A program made the translations under genes and the position numbers. From an uncultured Flavobacteriales bacterium (GTDB taxonomy: Bacteria > Bacteroidota > Bacteroidia > Flavobacteriales > JBLHRE01), in contig CAKZPI010000022.1 of NCBI GenBank assembly GCA_937139155.1, forward strand, positions 1 to 64,000: a stretch of DNA of 64,000 bases, written 5' to 3'. Shown one piece after another: positions 55,685 to 64,000 of this stretch; position 1 is the first letter of the stretch, and each line of letters opens with the position of its first letter. The notes beneath the pieces are model-generated. The model had not been told where the DNA came from, did no database searches, and worked only from the letters and a program-made list of their open reading frames with translations.

Positions 55685-56202
55685 GATATATTATTTCTAA
55701 TCTTTTGTAAACTTAAATTCTAAAAACCATATGTTATTATTAATGGTCTGTTAATTTCTTGTAAAACCTTTTTTAAGGAAGCTAGGAAAGATGGGTTTTC
55801 AAAACCTATCAACGACTTATCCCCAATTTTCATTTTATAAGACTTTGATACTCTATAAATTCACAGGCTTATCAACAAGAGTGAATAAAGCTTGTTCATT
55901 CTTGAATGTTTGTAAATGTACGGAAGAAATCAGGCTTTGATTCGGTTAATAAACCGTGTTAAAAGCGTTGATAAAGCCCAAAAACTTTTCTTGTTTGGTA
56001 AAGAAATGAGTGGGTATTGGAAAATTCATTGAACAGACCTAAACAATCTTATTGGAACTTGTTAAGGGTGAAATTGGCTTGTTAAGAAAACTTTGTTCAT
56101 AACCTGATCTTGGAAATCAAAGGGTTGAATATTCATTGTTGATAAACCTAAATGTATGTTGATAAGAGATTATACTACATTTGTGGCAAATTAGATTGAC
56201 TT
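55685..56202. other. candidate chromosomal replication origin (oriC)
   Basis: A 518-bp AT-rich gap between divergent genes with no ORF I can support. It contains DnaA-box-like 9-mers. TTATCAACA is at 55869-55877, and on the minus strand at 56137-56145 and 56157-56165. Relatives are TTATCCCCA (55817-55825), CTATCAACG (55806-55814) and, on the minus strand, TTATCAACG (55966-55974). TTATCAACA is one base from the classical TTATCCACA. Sampled + strand genes are C-rich to the left and G-rich to the right, as expected at an origin. dnaA is not in the window. The alternative is an unusually long promoter region. Confidence 0.62.
56176..56183 (+). promoter_or_regulatory. -7 promoter element of rpiB
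   Basis: TACATTTG matches TAnnTTTG 19 bp before the rpiB ATG. A TTG at 56159-56161 is too close for a standard -33 element, so support is partial. It directly follows the last two TTATCAACA boxes. Confidence 0.38.
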
Positions 56203-56631
56203 ATGAAAATAGCTATAGGGGCTGATCATGCTGGATATGACCTGAAAGAATTGGTCAAACAATGGTTGAAAAAGCGATCCGTTGAGGTGATTGACCATGG
56301 TACGCATTCAGCTGAGCGAGCAGACTATCCTGATTTTGCGCACCCAGTTGCAGAAGATGTGGAAAACCAGAAAGTTTCTCTAGGAATTGTAATATGCGGC
56401 TCAGGAAACGGCATTAACATGGCGGTTAATAAACATAAAGGAATCCGGTCTGCCTTATGCTGGACTCCTGAACTAGCAGCTTTGGCCAGACAACATAACG
56501 ATGCAAATGTGCTGGCATTACCGGCTCGGTTTATAGACCAGGAAACGGCCAAAACCATCTTGGATTCATTTTTAGAAAATACATTTGAAGGGGGTAGACA
56601 TGCTACCCGCGTAAATAAAATACCTTGTTAA
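56203..56631 (+). CDS. rpiB: ribose-5-phosphate isomerase B
   Basis: Interconverts ribose-5-phosphate and ribulose-5-phosphate in the pentose phosphate pathway, 142 aa. The start MKIAIGADHAGYDLKE is diagnostic. The catalytic cysteine is C65 in VICGSGNGINMAVNKH, and SALCWTPELAALARQHNDANVLALPAR completes the LacAB/RpiB signature (seen at about 87-112). It is the first rightward gene after the candidate origin. Confidence 0.96.
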   Translation: MKIAIGADHAGYDLKELVKQWLKKRSVEVIDHGTHSAERADYPDFAHPVAEDVENQKVSLGIVICGSGNGINMAVNKHKGIRSALCWTPELAALARQHNDANVLALPARFIDQETAKTILDSFLENTFEGGRHATRVNKIPC

Positions 56632-56648
56632 TTAATTATCCTCTATAC

Positions 56649-58205
56649 ATGAAAAAAGTAGGAATTTTCACAGTGCTGATCGGAATGGCAAGTTTCGCTA
56701 TGGCACAGGAAACAGTTGCACAGCGCTATGCCGAGACCATAACGGCGGAAGATTTAAAAAAGGACCTTGAGATCATTGCCTCTGATTCTTTGGAAGGAAG
56801 AGAAACTGGAACCAAGGGTCAAAAACTGGCTGCTGACTACATCGCAAACCATTTTAAAGCTGCTGGTTTAAAAGTTCAAGAGCAAGTTTTTGAACTTCGT
56901 AAACAAGCAACAGATACTTCCATGGTAATTGCCCAAGGAAAACAATTCAACTTCATGGAGGATTTCTACTTCTTCCCTGGGATTCCTTCCAATTCTAAAA
57001 CCTTTACTGAGATTGTGTTCTTGGGTTATGGAATTGAAGATTCATTGTATAGTGACTTTGTAGATAGCCTTGACCTTACCGGGAAGGCTGTGGTAATTCT
57101 GAATGGAGAACCCATTAATAGAAGAGGAGACTTCTTATTAACAGGAACCACCTCTTCTTCTGATTGGTCAAAAAACTACAATAAGAAAATTGACCTAATT
57201 GAGTCAAAAGGGGCTGCCGCCTTATTCATTATTGATTCAAAGGCAGACAAGAACATGAAGAAGTATAGCTTCTACTTAACCCGTGAAACCCTCGGACTTA
57301 AAAAAGAAGAAAAACGGAAAGACTTCATGCCTGCCATGTTCGTTTCAGAAGAAATGGCAGATGAACTATTGAACGGAAAAATTAGAAGCTTCGAGAAAGC
57401 AGGGAAGAAAATTGGTAGAAAAGGTAAGAATCAAACCGAAATTGTTTCTGGGGTAACCATTGATATGAAGTTAAAGACTCGGGTTGAAAGCATTAAGTCT
57501 TCCAATATTCTGGGCTACTTAGAAGGTTCTGACCTTAAAGAGGAAATCATCGTAATCACGGCCCACTATGACCACCTCGGTAAAAAAGGAGAAGACATTT
57601 ACAATGGAGCAGACGATGATGGCTCAGGTACCGTAGCTGTTTTGGAATTGGCCGATGCCTTCGCGAAAGCAAAAAAAGAAGGGAAAGGCCCGAGAAGAAG
57701 CATCTTGTTTATGTGTGTTTCTGGAGAAGAAAAAGGATTGTTAGGATCTGAATACTACACGGAAAACCCCATTTATCCATTGGCTCAAACCGTATGTAAC
57801 CTAAACATTGACATGATAGGAAGGGTGGATAAAGAGCATAAGAAAAATCCAGAGTACGTTTATTTAATAGGCTCAGATAAATTGAGCTCTGAACTTCATG
57901 AGATTTCAGAAAAGGCCAATGAGACCTATACCCAAATTGAACTAGACTATACCTACAATGCTACCGATGACCCAAATAGGTATTACTATCGTTCTGACCA
58001 TTACAATTTTGCCAAGAACAATATTCCGGTAATATTCTACTTCTCAGGCACCCATAAAGATTACCATAAGCCTACTGATACGGTGGATAAAATTGAGTTT
58101 GAGAAAATGACTAAAATCACTCAGTTGGTGTTCTATACCGCTTGGGACATTGCCAATAGAGGCAGAAGGTTGGTTCTTGATTTGGAGAACGACTTTGAAA
58201 ACTAG
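56649..58205 (+). CDS. M28 family metallopeptidase with PA-type insert
   Basis: Exported aminopeptidase-like enzyme of 518 aa from the ATG at 56649 (MKKVGIFTVLIGMASFAMAQ signal peptide); an upstream ATG at 56625 adds eight residues before it. A protease-associated-like insert spans about 120-270. The M28 zinc site is complete: H and D in TAHYDHLG / NGADDDGSGT, catalytic and ligand Glu in SGEEKGLLGS, Asp in NLNIDMIGR and a late His in GTHKDYHKPTDT. Likely periplasmic peptide breakdown. Followed by a terminator. Confidence 0.93.
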   Translation: MKKVGIFTVLIGMASFAMAQETVAQRYAETITAEDLKKDLEIIASDSLEGRETGTKGQKLAADYIANHFKAAGLKVQEQVFELRKQATDTSMVIAQGKQFNFMEDFYFFPGIPSNSKTFTEIVFLGYGIEDSLYSDFVDSLDLTGKAVVILNGEPINRRGDFLLTGTTSSSDWSKNYNKKIDLIESKGAAALFIIDSKADKNMKKYSFYLTRETLGLKKEEKRKDFMPAMFVSEEMADELLNGKIRSFEKAGKKIGRKGKNQTEIVSGVTIDMKLKTRVESIKSSNILGYLEGSDLKEEIIVITAHYDHLGKKGEDIYNGADDDGSGTVAVLELADAFAKAKKEGKGPRRSILFMCVSGEEKGLLGSEYYTENPIYPLAQTVCNLNIDMIGRVDKEHKKNPEYVYLIGSDKLSSELHEISEKANETYTQIELDYTYNATDDPNRYYYRSDHYNFAKNNIPVIFYFSGTHKDYHKPTDTVDKIEFEKMTKITQLVFYTAWDIANRGRRLVLDLENDFEN

Positions 58206-58226
58206 GATGATACTTAAATAATTAGG

Positions 58227-58259
58227 AAGGAGAAGTTTTTTAGCTTCTCCTTTTTTTTT
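58227..58259 (+). terminator. rho-independent terminator after the M28 peptidase
   Basis: AAGGAGAAG pairs with CTTCTCCTT in a 9-bp stem around an 8-nt loop, and the T run starts within the 3' arm (58251-58259). It separates the peptidase from the next cluster. Confidence 0.85.
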
Positions 58260-58325
58260 GGAGTAAAGGCAAGGCCCTCCTTTATTGGTTTAAAAAGGCA
58301 AAACCAGCTAGGAAGCATTTTTTCG

Positions 58326-58333
58326 TAGTTTTG
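58326..58333 (+). promoter_or_regulatory. possible -7 element of the 58.4-64 kb cluster
   Basis: TAGTTTTG matches TAnnTTTG 28 bp before the ATG at 58362. No -33 TTG at the usual distance. Confidence 0.33.
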
Positions 58334-58361
58334 AGCGTCACGCAAATTTTAAGCAATATCA

Positions 58362-59729
58362 ATGAGTACAGCAGGTAAACTACCAAATAGGGTAGAAGAC
58401 GATTTAAGGAATCGATCTGGAATTTATGCCAACGCCTTAATCTGGGCAACCGTTTTCGCTTTCCCCTTGATTGGTATAGCTGATTATATACTCTTAGATG
58501 ATTTTGCCAATATGGGTATGTCATTAAGAGTGGGGGCTTCAATTCTTATTTTCTTGTTTTACCAAGTGGGCAAGAAAAAAGACTGGCATCCAAATGTATC
58601 CATAAACATTGCCTTCTTTTTCATGCAATTGGTGCTAGGCTTTGAGGTCTATGTGGCCGCCCAAAGCATGGTAATGTATTTCATATTTCAGGTTATAGCC
58701 TTGGTTATTGTTTACAATGCGGTGGCGCTTTGGTCGCTAAAGGAAGCCCTTATACAATACTTATTGGCTGTAATTATTATAGCTGGAGCCTATGTTTTAG
58801 GCAAGGAATACGGCATTGACCAATTCTTGAAATCAGGAGGGGCTTTGCTCTTGCTTTCTTCCATCATTCCTTTAACCCTGCCTACGGCTAAGTTTTCGGC
58901 CAATAGGCTTACCTCCCGAAAAACACTTCAGCTACAGCAAACCTTAAATGAGCTTAAGATTAAAAACCAAGAGCTACAGCAAACCAAAGAGGCGCTAAAA
59001 AGAATTGAAAAGAAGGATTCAAACCGAATTCGGGTGGCCATTCATGACTTGAACAACAGAATCTAATCCTTAGAATACCTTACTGAACTCATGCAGCTTA
59101 AATATGGTAAGGAGGATAATTCGGCTCTTGTTAAGCATTTGGAAAAGCTGAACGAGATTGTCAAAGAAATTAAGGTGTTTACCTCTAATGTTCTTACCCC
59201 AACCACATCAAGGGCAGAAAAGAACAAAACTGATATTCGCTTGAACCTTGACTATGTTCAGCTTCAGCCTGTACTGAACGGTATTTTGGCAGACCTGGAG
59301 CAAGAGGCCGATCGTAAGAATGTGATCATTCACCAGGTAAGTCCCAAAGAAGATGTTTATGTGCATGCCGATGAGGTGTATTTAACCACCGCCTTTAGAA
59401 ATTTAATCCGCTATGCCCTGAAGTTCTCGCAAGACGATAATCAAATCATTGTGAGTACAAATATTAAATTCGGAAAGGTTTATGTTGAAATCATGGACCG
59501 TACCCGAGGGGTAACTCAATCAACCCTTGATATGCTATTTAACAAGCTTCCTGAGTCTTATTCAGAAGCCGAAAATGAGTCGAAAGAAACTCAAGGCATT
59601 GGGCTGTCAGTTTCTAAATACTTGGTTGAGCAAATGAAGGGCAGGATTGATTATGAGTCTTCCATTGAACTAGGATTGCAGTTTACCATAATATTTGATT
59701 TGGCTGACCCTTCGTACCATGAGGAATAA
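58362..59729 (+). pseudogene. histidine-kinase-like gene interrupted by an in-frame stop
   Basis: One reading frame of 456 codons broken by a TAA at 59064-59066. Part 1 (234 aa) has six predicted membrane helices (about 25-165), a coiled coil (about 190-222) and the phospho-acceptor-like box AIHDLNNRI with H228. The stop follows immediately. Part 2 continues in frame (SLEYLTELMQLKYG) into an HATPase-like domain. That domain is itself degenerate: the N-box reads FRNLIRYALKFS (Tyr for the key Asn) and G1 reads DRTRGV instead of DNGxGI, while G2 is fair (QGIGLSVSKYL). An ATG at 59091 could restart part 2. A single base change in the TAA would restore the frame. A sequencing error is possible. 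It overlaps the next gene by 11 bp. Confidence 0.82.
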
Positions 59730-61689
59730 TATTCTCTTTATTCTCTGTTTGTTGTTTCCATTCTTTTCGGCTGGAAACCCTTTTGCTGATTCGCTTTCGC
59801 TGGAAATAAAAGGCAAGCTTAGTATTACCAGTCCCATGTATTTAACAAGCCTGGAACAAGGAATCAACAGGTCATGCAAATCTTTGAGCTTAAGAGGAAG
59901 GATTTATCCAGGTCCGGCCCTTGGACCAAATGCATACTTAGATGTAATTGTAAATGGGGAAAGCATTGGAAGATTAGACTCAGGCAATGCATACATCAAC
60001 TCAGAAATAACAGAGGATAAAAACCTAAATCTAGAGTTACGCCTTGGTGTTTACGGTTCCTTAGAGCCCTGTGAATACGCTGATAACCTTGGAGCTTGGT
60101 GTGCGTTTAAAATAGATCAATTGGTTTTAAAGGGGGTGAAGGAAGAGGTGAATCCATTGTTCATTGGGCATGCCGTTCAAGGAATCACAGCCTTGGTGGT
60201 TCCTGACAATGCACCCATTCAGCATTATGGTAAAATTGCCAATTTAGCCTTTAGACTAGAGGGTTTGTCAGGAAATCAAATTCAAATTCTAAACCATTCT
60301 CAAGCCCAAGAAGCCAAGCTTAATAATTATGCCTTTTTCGGAACTCGTCAAGACCTACCCAAAGAGTTAGAAGAAAGAGTAGGGGCTAAGAATAAAATAA
60401 ACTTGGGCATTGTAGAGGTGGTTCCCATGACCATTGCAGACTCAGCCTACCTAGGTGAAGATAGCCTTCAATATCCATTGGTAATTACTGGTTATACCGA
60501 TGAGGGCCTTGAGAAAGCTTACAATGCTTGCCTTAAACAAGGTCTTTTAGAGTCAACCCTTTCCCACCAACTATACCTTTCAAATATTGAGAAAGTACAG
60601 CCTGTGGTTTCAGCCGTTACTTGGCATAAACTCTCAAATTTTACAGCCTTTACGGGCAGGTTTCATGTAGCCGAAGAGGTAGGTGTTGACGTAAACTTCT
60701 CAAGAGGAGACTTAATTTTCCCGAAAGGAAAGGCCCAAGTAGTTCTAAAAGGCAGCCATGGGCCCATCAACGATGCCAATGCCTACATTTCAATTGAACT
60801 GAATGGAAAGCAAATAGGCCTTCAAAACTTGGAAAAAGAAGGAGGTGATTTTGAAACCAAAGCAAGGTTTTCTACTCAAGAATTAAGAAGTCAAAACCGG
60901 ATAGAAATAAAGCTTATCCATCGAAACTTTGAAGGTCCTTGCGGGAATCAATCTAAGCTTGACCTTTGGCTTAATATGGATGAATCGGCCTTGGTTTATA
61001 TGGGTTCGGATGAAGGAGAATGGCCCAGGTTGTCAATGTTTCCAGGAGCCCTTTTGCAGGAGGCTCCGGCCATTGTTTATAGTGCCAATTATGGTCTATC
61101 TACCTCCAAGACATTGTATGCCTTAATCAAGGGACTGAACCAGAACCCAAACCTAAATCAGGCTGTATTTCCAAAAACCATAAACTCAGCTGAGTATCGA
61201 TCAAATGACTATAAATCTTCAAATAAAATTTACCTCCTAGAACGGTCGGATAGTTTGTTGATTCAGGAGCTAAATGAGGTTTTTCAACTTCGAGGTGATA
61301 CGGTAATTTTACCCAGTAAAACCTCAGAGTCTGTGGAGGTAAAACTTCACCCGAATGAAATTTTAGCCCAGATTTATTCGGATAGAAACCGGCATCATTT
61401 GATGATTCTGTCTGAGTCCAGCAAGATTTATGAAATCGAAGCCTTGGTAGATGCTCTATTGCTTGACCCAAGCAAGGGGATTCATCCTTTTGTGAAGGCA
61501 AGAGGCCCTTATGTTGAGTTTTTCTCAGGCCCCCTTTTAATATCTGATTTAGGACTTGGCGGAACGGATAAATTCAAAACCCTTCGGTTCTGGTCGAAAA
61601 ATGGAGTTTGGATTGGCTTTGGAACCTTAGCTCTATTTGTGATTATACTTCTTTATTTGAACCGAACGGTTTTCAAAAAAGCCTCGTGA
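59719..61689 (+). CDS. BcsB-like membrane-anchored protein (cellulose synthase subunit B family)
   Basis: A 656-aa exported protein, start MRNNILFILCLLFPFFSAGNP with a signal peptide, and one C-terminal transmembrane helix (IGFGTLALFVIILLYL). The layout mirrors BcsB: two carbohydrate-binding-like sandwiches, each with a C...C pair (about 60-140 with CEYADNLGAWC; about 310-430 with EGPCGNQSKLDLWLNMDES), alternating with flavodoxin-like segments (LVITGYTDEGLEKAYNACL). After CBD2 comes WPRLSMFPGALLQEAPAIVY, like the LPNLxxFxxxGFPF stretch of BcsB. In cellulose synthase BcsB guides the glucan through the periplasm. No BcsA with intact motifs is adjacent. It overlaps the pseudogene end by 11 bp. 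Confidence 0.72.
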   Translation: MRNNILFILCLLFPFFSAGNPFADSLSLEIKGKLSITSPMYLTSLEQGINRSCKSLSLRGRIYPGPALGPNAYLDVIVNGESIGRLDSGNAYINSEITEDKNLNLELRLGVYGSLEPCEYADNLGAWCAFKIDQLVLKGVKEEVNPLFIGHAVQGITALVVPDNAPIQHYGKIANLAFRLEGLSGNQIQILNHSQAQEAKLNNYAFFGTRQDLPKELEERVGAKNKINLGIVEVVPMTIADSAYLGEDSLQYPLVITGYTDEGLEKAYNACLKQGLLESTLSHQLYLSNIEKVQPVVSAVTWHKLSNFTAFTGRFHVAEEVGVDVNFSRGDLIFPKGKAQVVLKGSHGPINDANAYISIELNGKQIGLQNLEKEGGDFETKARFSTQELRSQNRIEIKLIHRNFEGPCGNQSKLDLWLNMDESALVYMGSDEGEWPRLSMFPGALLQEAPAIVYSANYGLSTSKTLYALIKGLNQNPNLNQAVFPKTINSAEYRSNDYKSSNKIYLLERSDSLLIQELNEVFQLRGDTVILPSKTSESVEVKLHPNEILAQIYSDRNRHHLMILSESSKIYEIEALVDALLLDPSKGIHPFVKARGPYVEFFSGPLLISDLGLGGTDKFKTLRFWSKNGVWIGFGTLALFVIILLYLNRTVFKKAS

Positions 61690-61690
61690 A

Positions 61691-63436
61691 ATGGTTCGGC
61701 GGGCAATTACAGGAAGGTCTGAGCTCCTTGGTATTTTACAAGACTGGGGAGAGCTTTCTAAAGATGATGCCCATTGGATTCGTCAAGAAGCCCTAAGAAC
61801 CCATAAATCGGACCTAGCCGCTTTGTACAGCCGAGGGCTTATACATCCGAAAAGGTTTTCTCGCTTTTTAGGAAATTTGGGTTTGAACCCCATACAGCCG
61901 AACCCGGATAAAATAAATCTCCCTAATTGGGCGAAGCCAGAAATAGATTTTTTCAAAAGGCATTTGGTTCTTCCCTATAAGGTGAACGAAGAAAAAGGCG
62001 AGGTTTTTATTTGGTCGGCTAGCCCTTTTTCGAACGATGAGGCCTTGGACCACATTCAGTCCGTCAGTAAACTAAAACCCAGGGTTGTTTTATGTGATTT
62101 GGTAAGCCTTGATAAAATTTTACAAGGGTTTCAATACCCGGGAATTAGTCAGGTAGAAATTCCTTGGTATCAAAGCTTTAAATCATTGAACTTCTGGGTA
62201 GGATTTGTGTTTCTCTTGGTAGGAGTTCTCATTTCCTCCTTTTTCATAAATGCCGACGCATTGATTCAAACGTTGATAGGCCTGTGGATACTTACTGGTT
62301 TGGTCAAACTTCGAATTAGCCTCAAGCCAGAAAAAGCATCCATGCCTCCTAGAAAGTTTAAAAAGGAAAGGGAAAAAACCATGCTTGATTTATGGTTGTT
62401 TATAGACCCGGTTTACAGGCTTCCGGTTGAATTATTAAAATCTTTTGAAAACTGGACGGAATTTGACAGGTACTATAAGGTCAATTTAATTTTTGATATT
62501 CGAGATGAAGGTAATTTTGAGTTTTACCAATCACTGGAGCTAAAAATAGGGGCAGAGATACACTTTCGAGAAGGCCTAGAAAACATTGAAATTGACCATT
62601 TGAGAAACTGGTCAGAATCTCCTTGGTTTACTTTGTTGAATCGGGAAACCGTATATTCTAAAAATTGGTTAAAGCACCTATTGGCTGAGGTTCAGGCTCA
62701 ACGAAACAAGGAGGTTTTGTTTTTCTCAAGCCTAAAGAAAACACGAAACTTTGAGTACTTAGGGCTTCGGCAATTAGAAAGCCAAGTTCAGGCAAATCTG
62801 GTGGTTCCGAAACTCGTAGGAGGATCCTCTTTTCAGTTTACGCCCATTTCCTCATTAATTTTTCCAAAAGACATCGGTCTCGATTATGCTAGAGAGCTGA
62901 ACTCCGCTTTAGCGTTACAAGCAATGAAAGGGAAATCTGCTTTGTTGCCGATGAATCGATTAAGGCAAATTTCATCACCAGAAGCCACCAAAAGGGAAAA
63001 CCCAGAACGACTAAGTTTTCAGCTTGAGCTAGACTTTGTTGACTCCATTTTTCAGCAGGTGATAGACTTCAGACACCATTTGCCAAATATTTACAGACAA
63101 TCTGGGCTGTATGGACTTTTTAAATCTTTGGTTTACATATCCAGCTTTTTGTCTGCTCCGCTTATGGCTCCGGTTTTTGCCCTTGCCTTTTTAATGGCTT
63201 TTCTAAGTGGAAACCTTCTTTATGTAGAGCCGCTTTTTTATGGTTATACGGCAGGCCTAAGCTTGCACATGATGGTTTATATCCTATCAAGAAAAGAAGA
63301 CTTTCATTATTCAAGCATTCTTCAGGTCTTAAGTTTACCCTTTCAGCATATGTTGATCACCTTTCCGTTAAGCCTGAGGCTCGGATTTAATTTCCAACGG
63401 CTGGCAAATGAGTTCAATTTGATGCCAAAGAAATGA
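61691..63436 (+). CDS. MshEN-like plus degenerate GT2-like membrane protein
   Basis: A 581-aa protein. Residues about 10-150 resemble the MshEN/GSPII_E N-domain (LIHPKRFSRFLGNLGL, FKRHLVLPYKVNEEKGEVFIWSA, VVLCDLVSLDKILQGF), a module that often binds cyclic-di-GMP. Two membrane helices (about 165-208) follow, then a GT-A-like soluble part (about 225-470) and a C-terminal helix pair or more (about 475-560). This order matches NfrB-like or BcsA-like family-2 glycosyltransferases, but I find no DxD, ED or QxxRW motif: the DxD place seems to read LLNRET. It may be a catalytically dead or very divergent transferase. It starts 1 bp after the BcsB-like stop. Confidence 0.6.
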   Translation: MVRRAITGRSELLGILQDWGELSKDDAHWIRQEALRTHKSDLAALYSRGLIHPKRFSRFLGNLGLNPIQPNPDKINLPNWAKPEIDFFKRHLVLPYKVNEEKGEVFIWSASPFSNDEALDHIQSVSKLKPRVVLCDLVSLDKILQGFQYPGISQVEIPWYQSFKSLNFWVGFVFLLVGVLISSFFINADALIQTLIGLWILTGLVKLRISLKPEKASMPPRKFKKEREKTMLDLWLFIDPVYRLPVELLKSFENWTEFDRYYKVNLIFDIRDEGNFEFYQSLELKIGAEIHFREGLENIEIDHLRNWSESPWFTLLNRETVYSKNWLKHLLAEVQAQRNKEVLFFSSLKKTRNFEYLGLRQLESQVQANLVVPKLVGGSSFQFTPISSLIFPKDIGLDYARELNSALALQAMKGKSALLPMNRLRQISSPEATKRENPERLSFQLELDFVDSIFQQVIDFRHHLPNIYRQSGLYGLFKSLVYISSFLSAPLMAPVFALAFLMAFLSGNLLYVEPLFYGYTAGLSLHMMVYILSRKEDFHYSSILQVLSLPFQHMLITFPLSLRLGFNFQRLANEFNLMPKK

Positions 63437-64000
63437 GAAACAAGCCCCTTCTCATATTCCTGATTTTTTTCGCCTTGTTTTTTGGGGGAGGTGTTTTGCT
63501 AATTGATACCCTTGCTCTAGATGCAAATACTCATATTGACTATTTAAGACGTAGAGCACTTCTCTCATACTTTGGAAGCATCAAATTGGGCTTGCCCTTA
63601 ATTTTCTGGCCAGTTTTGATTTTGGGAAAGCTTGACGTTTACGTGTTTAGCTTTTTGCTTTCTACTTTTCTCGCTTGGGTCTTTGGAAGGGGATACCATC
63701 ACGCCAGAATTCATAGTCCCTGGAAATCATTGGTTTGGTTTTTGGTCTTTTCACCCTTGATTTGGCTTTCGTTTTTACCCATAACCAATCTTGGCTTAAC
63801 AGGAATTTCGGCCATGTATTTGGGGCTTTGTATGAAGCTATACTTAGATCAGCCAAGCATTACATCCATTGGGGGAATGGCATTAAGCTTATTGGCGCTT
63901 GTATTGGCTCTTCCCTCTGCTTGGCTTATGATTCCCTTTCTATTCATATGGGCATTTTTGGTTCAAATTGCGGATGGAGAGGAGAATGGGTTTTTGCCCA
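63433..64000 (+). CDS. polytopic membrane protein, 3' end beyond window
   Basis: Open frame from the ATG at 63433, which overlaps the preceding stop (ATGA), to the end of the window: 189 codons with no stop. The visible part is strongly hydrophobic with about six to seven helices (LLIFLIFFALFFGGGVLL, LGLPLIFWPVLILGKL, SLLALVLALPSAWLMIPFLF). A signal-anchor start is followed by a short periplasmic-like segment (DALDANTHIDYLRRR, read here as LDANTHIDYLRRR). No family recognised. Translational coupling ties it to the BcsB-like and GT2-like genes, so a role in the same envelope system is likely. Confidence 0.7.
   Translation, partial: MRNKPLLIFLIFFALFFGGGVLLIDTLALDANTHIDYLRRRALLSYFGSIKLGLPLIFWPVLILGKLDVYVFSFLLSTFLAWVFGRGYHHARIHSPWKSLVWFLVFSPLIWLSFLPITNLGLTGISAMYLGLCMKLYLDQPSITSIGGMALSLLALVLALPSAWLMIPFLFIWAFLVQIADGEENGFLP

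Overview
The window is chromosomal DNA of a free-living member of the Bacteroidota, probably Flavobacteriales or a close relative. The evidence is consistent. Several secreted proteins end in type IX secretion (T9SS) sorting domains, and a PorZ-type propeller protein is present. TonB-dependent receptors, a DUF4249 lipoprotein, DUF4175, DUF3078, DUF4292 and DUF4837 family proteins occur. AtpB is the long form with a signal-peptide-like N-terminus. Several intergenic regions carry the Bacteroidota -7 motif TAnnTTTG. No phage, insertion sequence, rRNA operon or CRISPR array was seen. Species cannot be named from the sequence alone.

Layout: 1-350 is non-coding direct and tandem repeats. 351-10502 holds a ClC-type channel, a thioredoxin-fold lipoprotein, aspS, murI, a DUF3078 outer membrane protein, and a TonB receptor/DUF4249 pair. 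10582-16516 is an AddAB-like helicase-nuclease pair. 16686-19526 holds a double pseudo-rhodanese protein, tRNA-Cys, folB and gltX. 19642-31704 runs rightward: DUF4175, ybeY, mnmG, a methyltransferase, porZ, a recO-like gene and a TonB receptor. 31701-40932 is a compact leftward run (flippase, dut, sugar nucleotidyltransferase, TPR lipoprotein, DUF4292, EnvC-like, tatA, gatA, DUF4837) mixing envelope and housekeeping genes. 40966-43971 has an enoyl-CoA hydratase, a sensor kinase and a methyltransferase. 44099-55684 has two T9SS cargo proteins, the leftward ATP synthase operon (atpZ-like, a membrane protein, atpB-E-F-H-A-G; no atpD or atpC here) and a MORN/YwqK repeat protein. 55685-56202 is an AT-rich divergent intergenic region. 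56203-64000 runs rightward: rpiB, an M28 peptidase, then a four-gene cluster of a histidine-kinase-like gene broken by a stop codon, a BcsB-like protein, an MshEN-plus-degenerate-glycosyltransferase protein and a membrane protein cut by the window end.

Three signals point to the replication origin being near. The 55685-56202 gap has three exact TTATCAACA boxes plus relatives, genes diverge from it, and sampled C-over-G bias on the + strand flips across it even when only + strand genes are compared. About 30 kb to the left, mnmG is flanked by one perfect and one near-perfect parS (ParB-binding) site. The most novel-looking coding material is the 58.4-64.0 kb cluster, which looks like a surface-glycan or envelope system whose glycosyltransferase-like and kinase-like components both lack standard catalytic residues.
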